Below, piece by piece: positions 1 through 8,436 of a DNA stretch of 64,000 nucleotides. The DNA lies in assembly GCA_041691795.1 (NCBI GenBank), contig JBEPTX010000004.1, forward strand, positions 62,001 to 126,000, given 5' to 3'. A model generated the notes under the pieces. The model was given only the letters and a program-made list of their open reading frames with translations. It was not told the DNA's origin and did not search any database. This stretch comes from JBEPTX01 sp041691795 (GTDB taxonomy: Bacteria > Patescibacteriota > Saccharimonadia > Saccharimonadales > Saccharimonadaceae). Both the position numbers and the translations under genes were made by a program. Each line of letters begins with the position of its first letter. The stretch's first letter is position 1.

Positions 1-69
1 ACAGTGTCAGGTGTTGTAGTATACTAAACATAAGTTATATAGAATTGATGGGAAGTTAGGGGCACAAGT

Positions 70-2226
70 ATGGCAAGATTACCACAACCAGGCGGTGATT
101 CCGGTAATTGGGGAACAATCCTAAATGATTATTTGGCACAATCGCTCAAATCAGACGGCACCATCAAAGACAATGCTGTGACCAGTTCAGCACTCGCTCC
201 AAATAGCGTGACTGCTACTAATATTCCTAATGGCACCGTCACGGAACCCTTACTTAGTAGTGCCGTTCAAACCAAACTCAACAATCCCTCAGGTGTTCCT
301 GACGCATCTCCGACTACCAAAGGTATTGTGCAACTCGCTGGTGATCTCGCAGGTACTGCTGCCAGCCCAACTGTGCCTGGGCTTAGTGGCAAAGAACCAA
401 CCATCACTGCAGGGACAACTTCGCAGTACTATCGCGGTGACAAATCATTCCAGACTCTCGATAAATCAGCCGTCGGCCTAGCTAACGTCGACAATACCAG
501 TGATGCAAACAAACCAGTCTCGACAGCTACGACGACTGCTCTAAACGCGAAACTCAACACTGCCCAGCTGGACGTTGACGGCACTTTAGCCGCCAACAGT
601 GACGCAAAACTTGCTTCACAAAAAGCCACCAAAACTTATGTCGACACCCAAGTCGCCACCGCCACCACCCCCGACGCTACAGCTGGCACTAAAGGTAAGC
701 TCCAGCTGGCAGGGGATCTGGGAGGTACGGCTGCGAGTCCAACCGTTCCGGGGCTGGCTGGCAAATATACCAAACCAGGCGCAGGTATACCGTCCAGCGA
801 CCTGACCGCCGCCGTCCAAACTAGTTTGGGCAAAGCAGATACGGCGTTACAGTCTATCGCCGACGACAGTGTCACTCGTCCCAAACTTGCACCGGCCGTT
901 CGGACCGAACTTGATACCTATCTCGACCAAACCGAGGTTGACGCACGCGTCACTGCGGTCGGCGACCCTATCTATGCACCGATGGTCATGTCAAACGGGG
1001 TGTGGCCGCTGGCAGATCCTGTTTCGGTATTTACCATGCGTGGCGTACTATGCGACCCAACTGATGTGACAGGGCAGACGATTTGGTTCGTTCATTCTGG
1101 TTCGTTGCTCTATAAATCCACAGACGGCGGTAATTCTGTCACGCCAAAAGCACTTCCGGCTAACATCTCTATTGGGTACAATGTGCAACGTATTCTTCGT
1201 TTTGGCGGTAATCTGTATCTGGAAGGTCTCGATGACTCCAACGCCTGCAAGATCTGGAAATCCAGCGATGACGCAGCATCATGGAGTCCAGTGCTGACAA
1301 TGACCACTGGTAGCCTAGCATTTGCATACAACTTCAGCACGGACGGCACGTATCTCTATTTGGGCGAATACGGCGACCCGCTTACCGGTGCTACCCCGTC
1401 AGCCAAGGTCTACAGATCATCGGACGGCACAACCTGGACGCCGATCATGACGCATGCGGCAGGCGTACGACATGTACACTGTATCGCGGCTGACCCATAC
1501 ACACCAGGCACGGTCTACATGGCGGTTGGTGATAACGTGACGAGCGGCATCTGGAAGTCTACCAACAGTGGCGCATCATATTCCGCAGTGCCAGGCTTTG
1601 ACTCGACGCGACTGATCGATAATCTGACATTTTCACCAGACTGGATTTACGCTTCCACTGACAACGCACACTCCGACCTGATTGTCATCGACCGGGCAAC
1701 TTTGACCCCTCGAAACGGGACCATCTGGGATCACCGGACGTTATCCGTGCCGAACGCTGGCACCTACCGCAGTGGATCATCCACTAACGCAAGTACTATA
1801 TTCAATAGCTATGGACCAGACTACATTCCGCTCTTTACTGTTCATGATGTCGGACGCCATATTACGGGGACAAATATTCCGACCGGAACAACGATCGCCT
1901 CTTACACCAACGGCAACCAGGTTGATCTCTCAGTCCCCGCCACAGGTACAGGCTCGACATTGGATTTCACGATTGATCGCCCCGAACGCTTCATCGCTCA
2001 AGTCCGCCATGGTGCGGTCGACCCGCAAACCGGTATCTATTACTTTGCGACCTCCGAAGATGCTGGTACTCCGGGCAATGCATTTCCTCGTGGTGGCTTG
2101 TTCTGTGTTCCGTACCCCGGCGGACCGATTCAACTGATTGCTGCTCCGTACGACGGCTGGCAAGGCATGTTCATCGAAAACGGTCGACTACTGATAGGCG
2201 CTCACGTGTACAAGCCGTTTCGTTAG
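70..2226 (+). CDS. Phage-fibre-like surface protein with BNR-like repeats
   Basis: Predicted 718-residue protein. Residues 1-30 hold a LPxPGGDxGxWGxxLNDxL-type opening. Two copies of a KGxxQLAGDLxGTAASPTVPGL segment follow at about 84-105 and 208-229, and a VGLANVDNTSDANKPVS stretch of the kind common in phage tail fibres lies at 135-151. From about residue 340 there are several KSTDGGxS / KSSDDAASW / RSSDGTTW / KSTNSGASY motifs, the Asp-box pattern of sialidase and BNR beta-propellers. No signal peptide or membrane segment is visible. It is probably a trimeric or fibrous surface or receptor-binding protein with a propeller head. No other phage genes are adjacent, so it is not part of a visible prophage. 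The ATG follows a weak GGGGCA-type site. Function beyond surface or carbohydrate contact is unknown. Confidence 0.7.
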   Translation: MARLPQPGGDSGNWGTILNDYLAQSLKSDGTIKDNAVTSSALAPNSVTATNIPNGTVTEPLLSSAVQTKLNNPSGVPDASPTTKGIVQLAGDLAGTAASPTVPGLSGKEPTITAGTTSQYYRGDKSFQTLDKSAVGLANVDNTSDANKPVSTATTTALNAKLNTAQLDVDGTLAANSDAKLASQKATKTYVDTQVATATTPDATAGTKGKLQLAGDLGGTAASPTVPGLAGKYTKPGAGIPSSDLTAAVQTSLGKADTALQSIADDSVTRPKLAPAVRTELDTYLDQTEVDARVTAVGDPIYAPMVMSNGVWPLADPVSVFTMRGVLCDPTDVTGQTIWFVHSGSLLYKSTDGGNSVTPKALPANISIGYNVQRILRFGGNLYLEGLDDSNACKIWKSSDDAASWSPVLTMTTGSLAFAYNFSTDGTYLYLGEYGDPLTGATPSAKVYRSSDGTTWTPIMTHAAGVRHVHCIAADPYTPGTVYMAVGDNVTSGIWKSTNSGASYSAVPGFDSTRLIDNLTFSPDWIYASTDNAHSDLIVIDRATLTPRNGTIWDHRTLSVPNAGTYRSGSSTNASTIFNSYGPDYIPLFTVHDVGRHITGTNIPTGTTIASYTNGNQVDLSVPATGTGSTLDFTIDRPERFIAQVRHGAVDPQTGIYYFATSEDAGTPGNAFPRGGLFCVPYPGGPIQLIAAPYDGWQGMFIENGRLLIGAHVYKPFR

Positions 2227-2242
2227 GGTATACTTATAATCA

Positions 2243-3151
2243 GTGATTACGTTACTGACAGGTGAGAATAATTTTGAAATTGACCAAATGCTGCGGCAGA
2301 TTGGGACTGATTTTGATGGTCATGCCGAGAAAATCGATGGCAGTGATCTGGAAACGCGTCAATTGCCAGATCTGCTAATGGGCGCGACGTTGTTTGCCGA
2401 CAAACGACTGGTTGTTATTCGCGAGCTTTCCGAAAATAAATCAGTTTGGACAGATTTTGTTGATTGGCTGCCGCGGATCAGTGATGATATCCATCTGGTA
2501 CTCGTTGAATCCAAACCGGACAAACGTACTAAAACCTACAAAGAATTACTCAAAGTCGCCGATGTTCACGACCTAAAATCATGGGGTGAGCGCGACAATG
2601 CGCTGGCCGAAAAGTGGGCGATAGATCAAGCCAAAATTGCTGGGTTTGAACTGGATAAAAAAAGTGCACAAACACTGATTAATCGAGTTGGGTTAGACCA
2701 ATGGCAGCTGTATCATTCCGTGCAGAAATTAGCTGTTCTGCAAACTATTACACCCGAAGTTATTAGTGAAGTAATTGATGCCAGCCCAAGTGAAAATGTC
2801 TTTAATCTGTTTGAATCTGCGCTGCGCGGCGAAACCAAGCAGGTGAGTGAGATGATTCGAACCCTCGAGCTGACCGAAGACCCCTACATGCTATTCGGAC
2901 TACTGAGTGGCCAAGCATTCCAATTAGCGGCGTTGGCTGTCGGTGACAAACCACAGGCCGCAATTGCGCGTGATATTGGGGCGCATCCATTTGCGCTGGG
3001 CAAACTTAGTAGATACGCAGATCGATTAGAAAAACCCGGTGCCAAAAAGGTAATCGCCGCATTTGCCGAGGCTGATACTGCCATGAAAACATCTGGCGGT
3101 GAACCATGGCTGTTGATCGAACGGGCACTCATAAAAGTCGCTAGTTACTAA
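2243..3151 (+). CDS. holA: DNA polymerase III subunit delta
   Basis: A 302-residue protein with the layout of the clamp-loader delta subunit: an N-terminal P-loop-like fold without a working Walker motif (MITLLTGENNFEIDQ), a central helical region (SENVFNLFESALRG, the typical delta signature) and a C-terminal collar domain. It opens the sliding clamp and hands it to DNA as part of the clamp-loader complex. The start is GTG at 2243. A TATACT box at 2229-2234 ends 8 nt before it, so the mRNA is probably leaderless. It is followed by a bidirectional terminator shared with the convergent rpsT. Confidence 0.9.
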   Translation: MITLLTGENNFEIDQMLRQIGTDFDGHAEKIDGSDLETRQLPDLLMGATLFADKRLVVIRELSENKSVWTDFVDWLPRISDDIHLVLVESKPDKRTKTYKELLKVADVHDLKSWGERDNALAEKWAIDQAKIAGFELDKKSAQTLINRVGLDQWQLYHSVQKLAVLQTITPEVISEVIDASPSENVFNLFESALRGETKQVSEMIRTLELTEDPYMLFGLLSGQAFQLAALAVGDKPQAAIARDIGAHPFALGKLSRYADRLEKPGAKKVIAAFAEADTAMKTSGGEPWLLIERALIKVASY

Positions 3152-3155
3152 TACT

Positions 3156-3187
3156 AAAAAAACCTCGCCGAGATGACGAGGTTTTTT
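3156..3187. terminator. Bidirectional Rho-independent terminator
   Basis: An A-run, the stem ACCTCG...CGAGGT and a T-run sit between the convergent holA and rpsT genes. Because of the symmetry it can end transcripts from both sides. Confidence 0.85.
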
Positions 3188-3201
3188 CAATAGGGCGCAG
3201 A

Positions 3202-3612
3202 TTATTTTGCTGCTTTTTTTGCAGCTGGTTTCTTGGCTGCAGGCTTTTTCGCTGGAGCTTTTTTGGCCGCAACGGCTTTGGTTGCAGCTGGTTTTTTGAC
3301 GGCTGCTTTTGCGACTGGTTTCTTGGCAGCTGCAGGTTTTGCAGTAGCTTTTTTGGCTGGAGTAAGTTTGACTCCTGCGTCTTTGGCAACCTTTGCAAGC
3401 TGTGATTTACGGCGAGCAACGGTGTTTTTCTTTAGTAGACCTTTTTTAACCGCAGTGTCGAGCTCGCTGTGTGCGGCGCTCAAACCTTCGCTGGTTGGTT
3501 TTGCCAAAAATGCTTTGGCTGCAGATTTGATATCATGTTTGATACCAACGTTACGCGCTTGGCGCTTGGCGGTCTGCTTCATTCGTTTGATAGCTGATTT
3601 GATGATTGGCAT
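3202..3612 (-). CDS. rpsT: 30S ribosomal protein S20 with Lys/Ala/Pro tail
   Basis: Residues 1-85 match the S20 three-helix bundle (MPIIKSAIKRMKQTAKRQ opening, KKGLLKKNTVARRKSQLAK towards the end), which binds 16S rRNA in the 30S body. The protein continues to 136 residues, against the usual 85-90, with a low-complexity tail of repeated KKPAAKK / AKKAPAKK units resembling the tails of histone H1-like proteins. The gene has its own promoter and ends at the shared terminator with holA. Confidence 0.93.
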   Translation of the reverse strand: MPIIKSAIKRMKQTAKRQARNVGIKHDIKSAAKAFLAKPTSEGLSAAHSELDTAVKKGLLKKNTVARRKSQLAKVAKDAGVKLTPAKKATAKPAAAKKPVAKAAVKKPAATKAVAAKKAPAKKPAAKKPAAKKAAK

Positions 3613-3657
3613 GTTGATTCCTTGTCGTTAGAAGTTAATAGATACAATCAAAGAGTG

Positions 3658-3686
3658 ATTATAGGGGAAAACAGGGGAAAAGTAAA
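3658..3686 (-). promoter_or_regulatory. rpsT promoter
   Basis: On the minus strand TTTACT (3681-3686) and TATAAT (3658-3663) are separated by 17 nt. The -10 lies about 45 nt upstream of the rpsT ATG. Confidence 0.75.
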
Positions 3687-3705
3687 GGGTAGAGGCCTGT
3701 TGTTT

Positions 3706-4275
3706 TTAGGATGCCAAGTGTACTGGTTCGTGCTGCACGGGTTGGCCGAGCTCGGCGAGTTCATCTAGGGTCTTTCCCACTTCGTCACGAACGGCCTTCG
3801 CCGTCTCGACGAGCGCGATATCGGGGATAACTCTGCCTAAAAGTCCGTTACGGGCAAGGTTCAGAATATTGACAGTAATCGTCGTCGTATTATCCTCGGG
3901 ATTATGTACTGCGTCGAGGCTTGCAGCTTCGGGCCTAATCGGAAGCGCCCATCTGTCTAGTACTAATCTACCGGCTACATGGCCTTCACTGGCCTCCGTT
4001 ACTTCACCAAAAACCGTCCCCTTGAATACAATGCCGCATATTCTTTTGCCGACGTTAATATCAATAGTGTCTCGTCTTTCGAATTTGCTAGGGATGATAG
4101 GTTTTTTATTTCTTTTGTAGGTGACGCCGATCTCATCGGTTTGAGGTCGTGCGAGCACTGCGCGCGCAAGTTCAGTGGGAGTCCCGGGTATTGTCCTCGA
4201 TACGTGGACACTGCGTTTATCGGCTGCCTCTGGTGAGGTAGCTAAGTAATTCGGTCGTAATCGTGAAATATTCAC
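3706..4275 (-). CDS. Hypothetical protein, 189 residues
   Basis: I do not recognise this family. The protein is soluble, with no signal peptide or membrane segment. It has a basic N-terminal third and a probable beta-rich centre around residues 70-140 (RICGIVFKGTVFGEV, NTTTITVNILNLAR), followed by a helix-prone end. The start is GTG at 4275, with a TAATAT box about 13 nt upstream, so a short or absent leader is likely. It is monocistronic, convergent with rpsT's upstream region and divergent from the DHH-like gene. Codon choice looks richer in G/C-ending codons than in neighbouring genes, which may indicate later acquisition. Confidence 0.6.
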   Translation of the reverse strand: MNISRLRPNYLATSPEAADKRSVHVSRTIPGTPTELARAVLARPQTDEIGVTYKRNKKPIIPSKFERRDTIDINVGKRICGIVFKGTVFGEVTEASEGHVAGRLVLDRWALPIRPEAASLDAVHNPEDNTTTITVNILNLARNGLLGRVIPDIALVETAKAVRDEVGKTLDELAELGQPVQHEPVHLAS

Positions 4276-4346
4276 ACTCTACACTCAAATATTATCTTTC
4301 TATTTATCATTTAATCATCACTTCATAATTTCTACAATAGAATTTA

Positions 4347-4376
4347 TTGACGGATACAATAGGCTTATGGTATAGT
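4347..4376 (+). promoter_or_regulatory. Promoter of the DHH-like gene
   Basis: TTGACG (4347-4352) and TATAGT (4371-4376) are separated by 18 nt, about 37 nt before the ATG at 4414. Confidence 0.65.
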
Positions 4377-4413
4377 CAAACCAAACTCATCACAAACAAA
4401 AATAGGAATAAAA

Positions 4414-6255
4414 ATGAACGACGGCAATGCCAGACAACAGATAGTCGAGAGCATCAAAGGCAATAGTAATATTTTGGTGACCGTCAGCACCAGCCCCTCT
4501 GTTGATGAATTATCGGCCGCACTTGGGCTGACGATCTTGCTCAACAATCTGGGCAAACGCGCAACAGCGGTTGTGAGTGGCAAAATTCCGCCTGCAATTA
4601 CCTTCCTAGATCCCGAAAAAACGTTCGAGGATAGCGCCAATAGTTTGCGTGATTTCATCATTGCGCTCGACAAAGAAAAGGCTGATCACCTCCGTTACAA
4701 AGTTGATGGCGATGTCGTCAAGATTTTCATTACGCCATATCGCACTGTCCTTAGCGACAAAGATCTCGAATTTAGCCAAGGCGATTACAACGTCGAATTA
4801 ATCATTGCCCTCGGGGTAAAAGACCAAGATCACCTCGACAAAGCTCTCGATGCACATGGTCGCATCTTGCATGATGCGACTGTTGCGACCATCTGTGCCG
4901 GAACAGATACCAGTACACTTGGTAGTATTAGCTGGCAGGATGAAGCTTCGAGTAGCCTGTGTGAAATGTTGGTTGGTCTGAGTGAAGCATTGAAAGATGA
5001 CAAACCCCTGCTCGACGAGCAGATCTCGACAGCATTTTTGACCGGAATTGTCTCGGCAACCGATCGATTTAGTAACAAATTGACCTCATCACGCGTCATG
5101 ACTATGGCCGCTCAGTTAATGGCGGCCGGTGCTAACCAGCAATTAATTGCTGCAAAACTAGAAGAAGCACATGATATTGGACCAAAAGCCGGAACGCCAG
5201 TGAATGACGATGGCACAACCCACCTTGCAGAAGGCGAATCGACGAAACTTGATCGTGATGGCAAAAAATCCAAAAAAGCCAAGGATCCAGAGGCAGGACT
5301 TGCTATTGCACATGCTGAACCAGACGAAAAACCAGTCGAAGAGCCTAAAGAAGAAGTTGTTGCTGCCGAAGAAGCTGTCGCTGAAGCAGAGGCTAAACCC
5401 GAAGCAGCCTCGGAGGCAGAACTATCACGTGAACTCGAAGCAATTGTTCCGGCGACCGAGACTGCAGTACCTGCTGCAGAATTAGGCCAGCAACTTGAAC
5501 AAGCCCTTAACGACGAACCAGTAGCCACAGCCGATGCCACACCAGAAGTAACCGAAGCTCCCGCAGAGGCTCCTGCCTTCGATTTTGAGTCGTTACTACC
5601 ACCGCCGATTCCACCCGCAGAACCAGAGCAAAACCAGGCGATTCCGCCACCGCCACCAGCATTCGAACCAACAACAGCCCCGACAGCAGACATCGCCTCA
5701 CTCCATCCGACTAATAACTACATCAACACCGCTCAGCAATCCTCAGGTGTTAATAGTGATGGCGAATTAGGATCGGTTGATCCATTTGCAACACCACTAC
5801 TGTCGCCCCATCTGCCAGCATTGCAACCAGATCCACTCTTTGATTCACGGCCAAACGCTAACGAACCTGTCGTTGCGGCAACACTTACACCGCCGGATAT
5901 GTCGGAAATGCCAGATTATGAAGCTGCGCCGATACCAAATACCCTGGAAGAAATCGCTTCGGTCCCTGATTTTGCCGAAACCAACCCAACTGGGCTGGCT
6001 GCAAACCCTGTGTCTGACGCAGCACCATCACTCGATAGTCTGCCACCATTACCACCGCTTCCTGATTTCTCGACGCTTCCGCCAGCAGTACCACCTAGTT
6101 TCTCGGTACCACCAGCTGCAGAAGAAGTTAACCCTCTTGAAGCAGTAGCACCTGCACTCCCACCAATGCCAGTTGAACCGCCTATTGCTCCTGGGCTTGT
6201 CACTGAGGCGCCAGCAGCACCAGCTCCTGGTCAGTTCAAGATTCCTGGTCAGTAG
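4414..6255 (+). CDS. DHH-family-like protein with long disordered tail
   Basis: The first 250 or so residues resemble the DHH/RecJ-like phosphoesterase fold (ILVTVSTSPSVDELSAALGLTILL near residue 20-43, where active enzymes have a His/Asp-rich P-D-x-D-A-x-G-S motif). The metal-binding His and Asp residues of the first motif are not present, so catalysis is doubtful. Residues 270-613 form a very long low-complexity region rich in Ala, Glu and Pro, ending in repeated LPPLPPLPDF-like blocks. This looks like an interaction or scaffold tail. It stands alone behind its own promoter, and its 3' end overlaps the convergent PIG-L gene by 20 bp. Confidence 0.65.
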   Translation: MNDGNARQQIVESIKGNSNILVTVSTSPSVDELSAALGLTILLNNLGKRATAVVSGKIPPAITFLDPEKTFEDSANSLRDFIIALDKEKADHLRYKVDGDVVKIFITPYRTVLSDKDLEFSQGDYNVELIIALGVKDQDHLDKALDAHGRILHDATVATICAGTDTSTLGSISWQDEASSSLCEMLVGLSEALKDDKPLLDEQISTAFLTGIVSATDRFSNKLTSSRVMTMAAQLMAAGANQQLIAAKLEEAHDIGPKAGTPVNDDGTTHLAEGESTKLDRDGKKSKKAKDPEAGLAIAHAEPDEKPVEEPKEEVVAAEEAVAEAEAKPEAASEAELSRELEAIVPATETAVPAAELGQQLEQALNDEPVATADATPEVTEAPAEAPAFDFESLLPPPIPPAEPEQNQAIPPPPPAFEPTTAPTADIASLHPTNNYINTAQQSSGVNSDGELGSVDPFATPLLSPHLPALQPDPLFDSRPNANEPVVAATLTPPDMSEMPDYEAAPIPNTLEEIASVPDFAETNPTGLAANPVSDAAPSLDSLPPLPPLPDFSTLPPAVPPSFSVPPAAEEVNPLEAVAPALPPMPVEPPIAPGLVTEAPAAPAPGQFKIPGQ

Positions 6256-6952
6256 AACTCGTCACGACATGGAAACAATCATGCGCCATAACCTCGTCAC
6301 CGAGTGATATAAGATTTTCGGCGTCATGACGCTGTGTCTGATGAGCAGCCATTACCTCGTATTTACGGGGGAGTAGTGATCGCACGTTGACCGTACGATT
6401 AATATAGTCTGCATCGCGCGCAATTGGCGTGTAGTACGTCGACCACTTTTTATCTGGTGCCTGATCGAGCGCTAAGCAGTAATACGCAAGTTCCTTTAGC
6501 TGTACATTCTCTGGCAAATTCTTTTTGAGTGTGCAAAACAGATGAGTTGTTATGAAACTAATAGCGATATGATCTAGATGACCAGTAATACCATTTTGCT
6601 CGAACGTCACAAATGACAATTCAGCAGGTTCGTCACTGGCTGTAGCAATTTCAAGGATAATTGGACGTATTTTCTCGTCAATTTCGGGGTACAGTTTGTG
6701 ACAAAGCTCGCCGTCCTGATAGTGCAGGGCATGAGTACTCGTCGCACCCATCAATTTGGCAGCATTCTGCCATTCATTCAGCCGCACACTCCCAAGGTCC
6801 GGGTGATTATCGACATTCATGCCTGCTTGGCCGTCAGTTATCAAAATAAGGTGGAGTTCAGCGCCTGCATCCACCTCTTTCATTAGCGTTGCAGACGGGC
6901 CAAATGCCTCGTCATCAGGATGTGCAAAGATACCAAAAATAATTTTCTTCAT
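6236..6952 (-). CDS. PIG-L family deacetylase
   Basis: A 238-residue protein with the zinc-binding AHPDDE motif at residues 10-15 and a later GHLDH motif that supplies the third metal ligand. The family removes N-acetyl groups from sugars such as N-acetylglucosaminyl lipids and related glycans; the substrate here is not known. A longer frame upstream exists, but it would run through the truB promoter. The ATG at 6952 places the AHPDDE strand at the normal distance from the N-terminus and sits 6 nt after a TATACT box. The gene is divergent from truB. Confidence 0.85.
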   Translation of the reverse strand: MKKIIFGIFAHPDDEAFGPSATLMKEVDAGAELHLILITDGQAGMNVDNHPDLGSVRLNEWQNAAKLMGATSTHALHYQDGELCHKLYPEIDEKIRPIILEIATASDEPAELSFVTFEQNGITGHLDHIAISFITTHLFCTLKKNLPENVQLKELAYYCLALDQAPDKKWSTYYTPIARDADYINRTVNVRSLLPRKYEVMAAHQTQRHDAENLISLGDEVMAHDCFHVVTSSTDQES

Positions 6953-6958
6953 GATTCT

Positions 6959-6966
6959 AGTATAAT
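6959..6966. promoter_or_regulatory. Overlapping divergent -10 boxes (PIG-L / truB)
   Basis: TATAAT for truB lies at 6961-6966 on the plus strand. TATACT for the PIG-L gene lies at 6959-6964 on the minus strand. The two share four base pairs, and both start codons are 6-7 nt beyond their own box. Confidence 0.65.
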
Positions 6967-6973
6967 CGAATAG

Positions 6974-7633
6974 ATGACAGATGGAATTATTTTGATCGAC
7001 AAGCCCGCCGAGATGACCAGTTTTGGGGTTGTGGCCCGTGTGAGACGGGTTTTGACACAGCGCGCTAATAAAAAGGTGAAGGTTGGTCATACGGGGACTT
7101 TGGATCCTTTTGCGACGGGATTGATGATCTTGGTGATCGGCAAAGAGTGTAAAAATGCAGGTATGTACAGCAAATTGGACAAAATTTATGAGGCGACAAT
7201 TCGACTGGGTCAGACCAGCAGTACGGGCGATCCTGAAGGCGAAATAACGGAGGTGTCTGACACCACACCATCGATTGATAAAATCAAAAAAGTGCTCGCA
7301 CAGTACACCGGTGAGATTCAGCAGCGCCCACCAATATTTAGTGCCATCAAGATCAATGGCCAGCGAGCCTACAAACTAGCGCGCAACGGCCAGGAAGTCG
7401 AAATTCCCGAGCGAACAGTTACCGTTCACAGCCTGGAGCTTGTCGATTATACCTATCCCGAACTAAAAATCCGCACTCATGTCAGTAGTGGCACGTATAT
7501 TCGTAGTTTGGCCAGTGATATTGGCATAGCACTTGGAACGGGTGCATATTGTACCCAGTTACGGCGCGTGGCGATCAATAAATGGTCGCTGACAGATGCA
7601 CAATTATTAGCAGATTTGGGAATAACTGACTGA
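6974..7633 (+). CDS. truB: tRNA pseudouridine(55) synthase
   Basis: A 219-residue TruB: ILIDKPAEMTSF near the N-terminus (KP-x-G/E-MTS motif), then GHTGTLDPFATGLM with the catalytic Asp of motif II, then GTYIRSLASDIG as motif III. It converts U55 in the T-loop of tRNAs to pseudouridine. The C-terminal PUA domain is reduced or absent, since the protein is about 80 residues shorter than the E. coli enzyme. The gene is probably transcribed leaderless, and only 1 nt separates its stop from the next start. Confidence 0.93.
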   Translation: MTDGIILIDKPAEMTSFGVVARVRRVLTQRANKKVKVGHTGTLDPFATGLMILVIGKECKNAGMYSKLDKIYEATIRLGQTSSTGDPEGEITEVSDTTPSIDKIKKVLAQYTGEIQQRPPIFSAIKINGQRAYKLARNGQEVEIPERTVTVHSLELVDYTYPELKIRTHVSSGTYIRSLASDIGIALGTGAYCTQLRRVAINKWSLTDAQLLADLGITD

Positions 7634-7634
7634 T

Positions 7635-8345
7635 ATGGAAATCGAACTGTGGAGTGGTAATACCAAGGCGTTAATTTCGCGTGATGGTGGCTGGCTGACC
7701 AATTTATCAGATCTTGGCGGTGATATCTTGTTTCCTAAACGCCAATTAAAAGCACCCGATGGCACTGTCAAAACACGCGGTGGGTGCCACGTTTGTTTAC
7801 CTAATTTTGGTCCTGGCGGCGCGTCCGAATTACCCCAACATGGGTTTGGCCGCACATCACTATGGGAACTCGGTGATCAAAGTGATTCCAGTGTTACACT
7901 GACACTAAATGGCGGTGCACGAGGTTACGAATCACTCGTATCGACGATTACTTATGAACTAAGCGATGGCCATATCAAGATGACGCTGAACGTTCAAAAT
8001 ATAGGTAAAAAACCACTTCGTGTCGCACCAGCTTTTCATCCGTATTTTGCACTTCAATCTGGTGAAACTAAGGTTGTCATCGATGATCATACCGTTGAAT
8101 TAATAGAATTACACGAAATGCAGCTGGCGGAGGGCGACCAGAAACTCCTCATTACCGACAAACGTAACCTGACCCTGACCAGTGAAAACCTGCCTGCCTG
8201 GGCGCAGTGGACCGATCAACTAGGCAATTATGTCTGCGTCGAACCAACGGTCGGGGGATATACGTTTTTGAATGAAAAACCAGCCGAAAACGAGCTGCTT
8301 AAACCAAATGACAAAGCAATCTATTCTGCCACCATGTCGTGGTAG
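7635..8345 (+). CDS. Aldose 1-epimerase-like protein
   Basis: A 236-residue protein of the galactose mutarotase-like beta-sandwich family (PF01263 type). It has an early GGWLTNLSDLGGDILFP segment, GGCHVCLPNFGPG followed by LPQHGFGR (the typical His of the active site), and RVAPAFHPYF carrying the second conserved His. It likely interconverts anomers of a hexose or hexose phosphate. It directly follows truB with 1 nt spacing and is probably cotranscribed. Confidence 0.85.
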   Translation: MEIELWSGNTKALISRDGGWLTNLSDLGGDILFPKRQLKAPDGTVKTRGGCHVCLPNFGPGGASELPQHGFGRTSLWELGDQSDSSVTLTLNGGARGYESLVSTITYELSDGHIKMTLNVQNIGKKPLRVAPAFHPYFALQSGETKVVIDDHTVELIELHEMQLAEGDQKLLITDKRNLTLTSENLPAWAQWTDQLGNYVCVEPTVGGYTFLNEKPAENELLKPNDKAIYSATMSW

Positions 8346-8361
8346 CTAACAAGGCTAATAA

Positions 8362-8390
8362 TTTACATATTATAGTATTTATGCTATAAT
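8362..8390 (+). promoter_or_regulatory. Promoter of the alpha-CTD-like gene
   Basis: TTTACA (8362-8367) and TATAAT (8385-8390) with a 17-nt spacer. The start codon is 46 nt downstream, preceded by a GGAAGGAAG ribosome binding site. Confidence 0.8.
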
Positions 8391-8436
8391 AGTACATGTT
8401 CTGTACCATTCGTGATTTACGACCGGAAGGAAGTAC

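Noticed and set aside
70..2226. Prophage or tailocin locus
   Set aside because: Only one fibre-like gene is present; no capsid, tail, lysis or integrase genes lie next to it in the window.
3233..3631. 132-codon Ala/Phe-rich frame opposite rpsT
   Set aside because: Antisense of the Lys/Ala/Pro tail of S20; low complexity and no start signals.
5112..5693. 193-codon Ser/Ala/Gly-rich minus-strand frame
   Set aside because: Antisense of the Pro/Ala/Glu-rich tail of the DHH-like gene.
6953..7090. N-terminal extension of the PIG-L protein
   Set aside because: It would cover the truB start and promoter, and the family begins directly with the AHPDDE strand.
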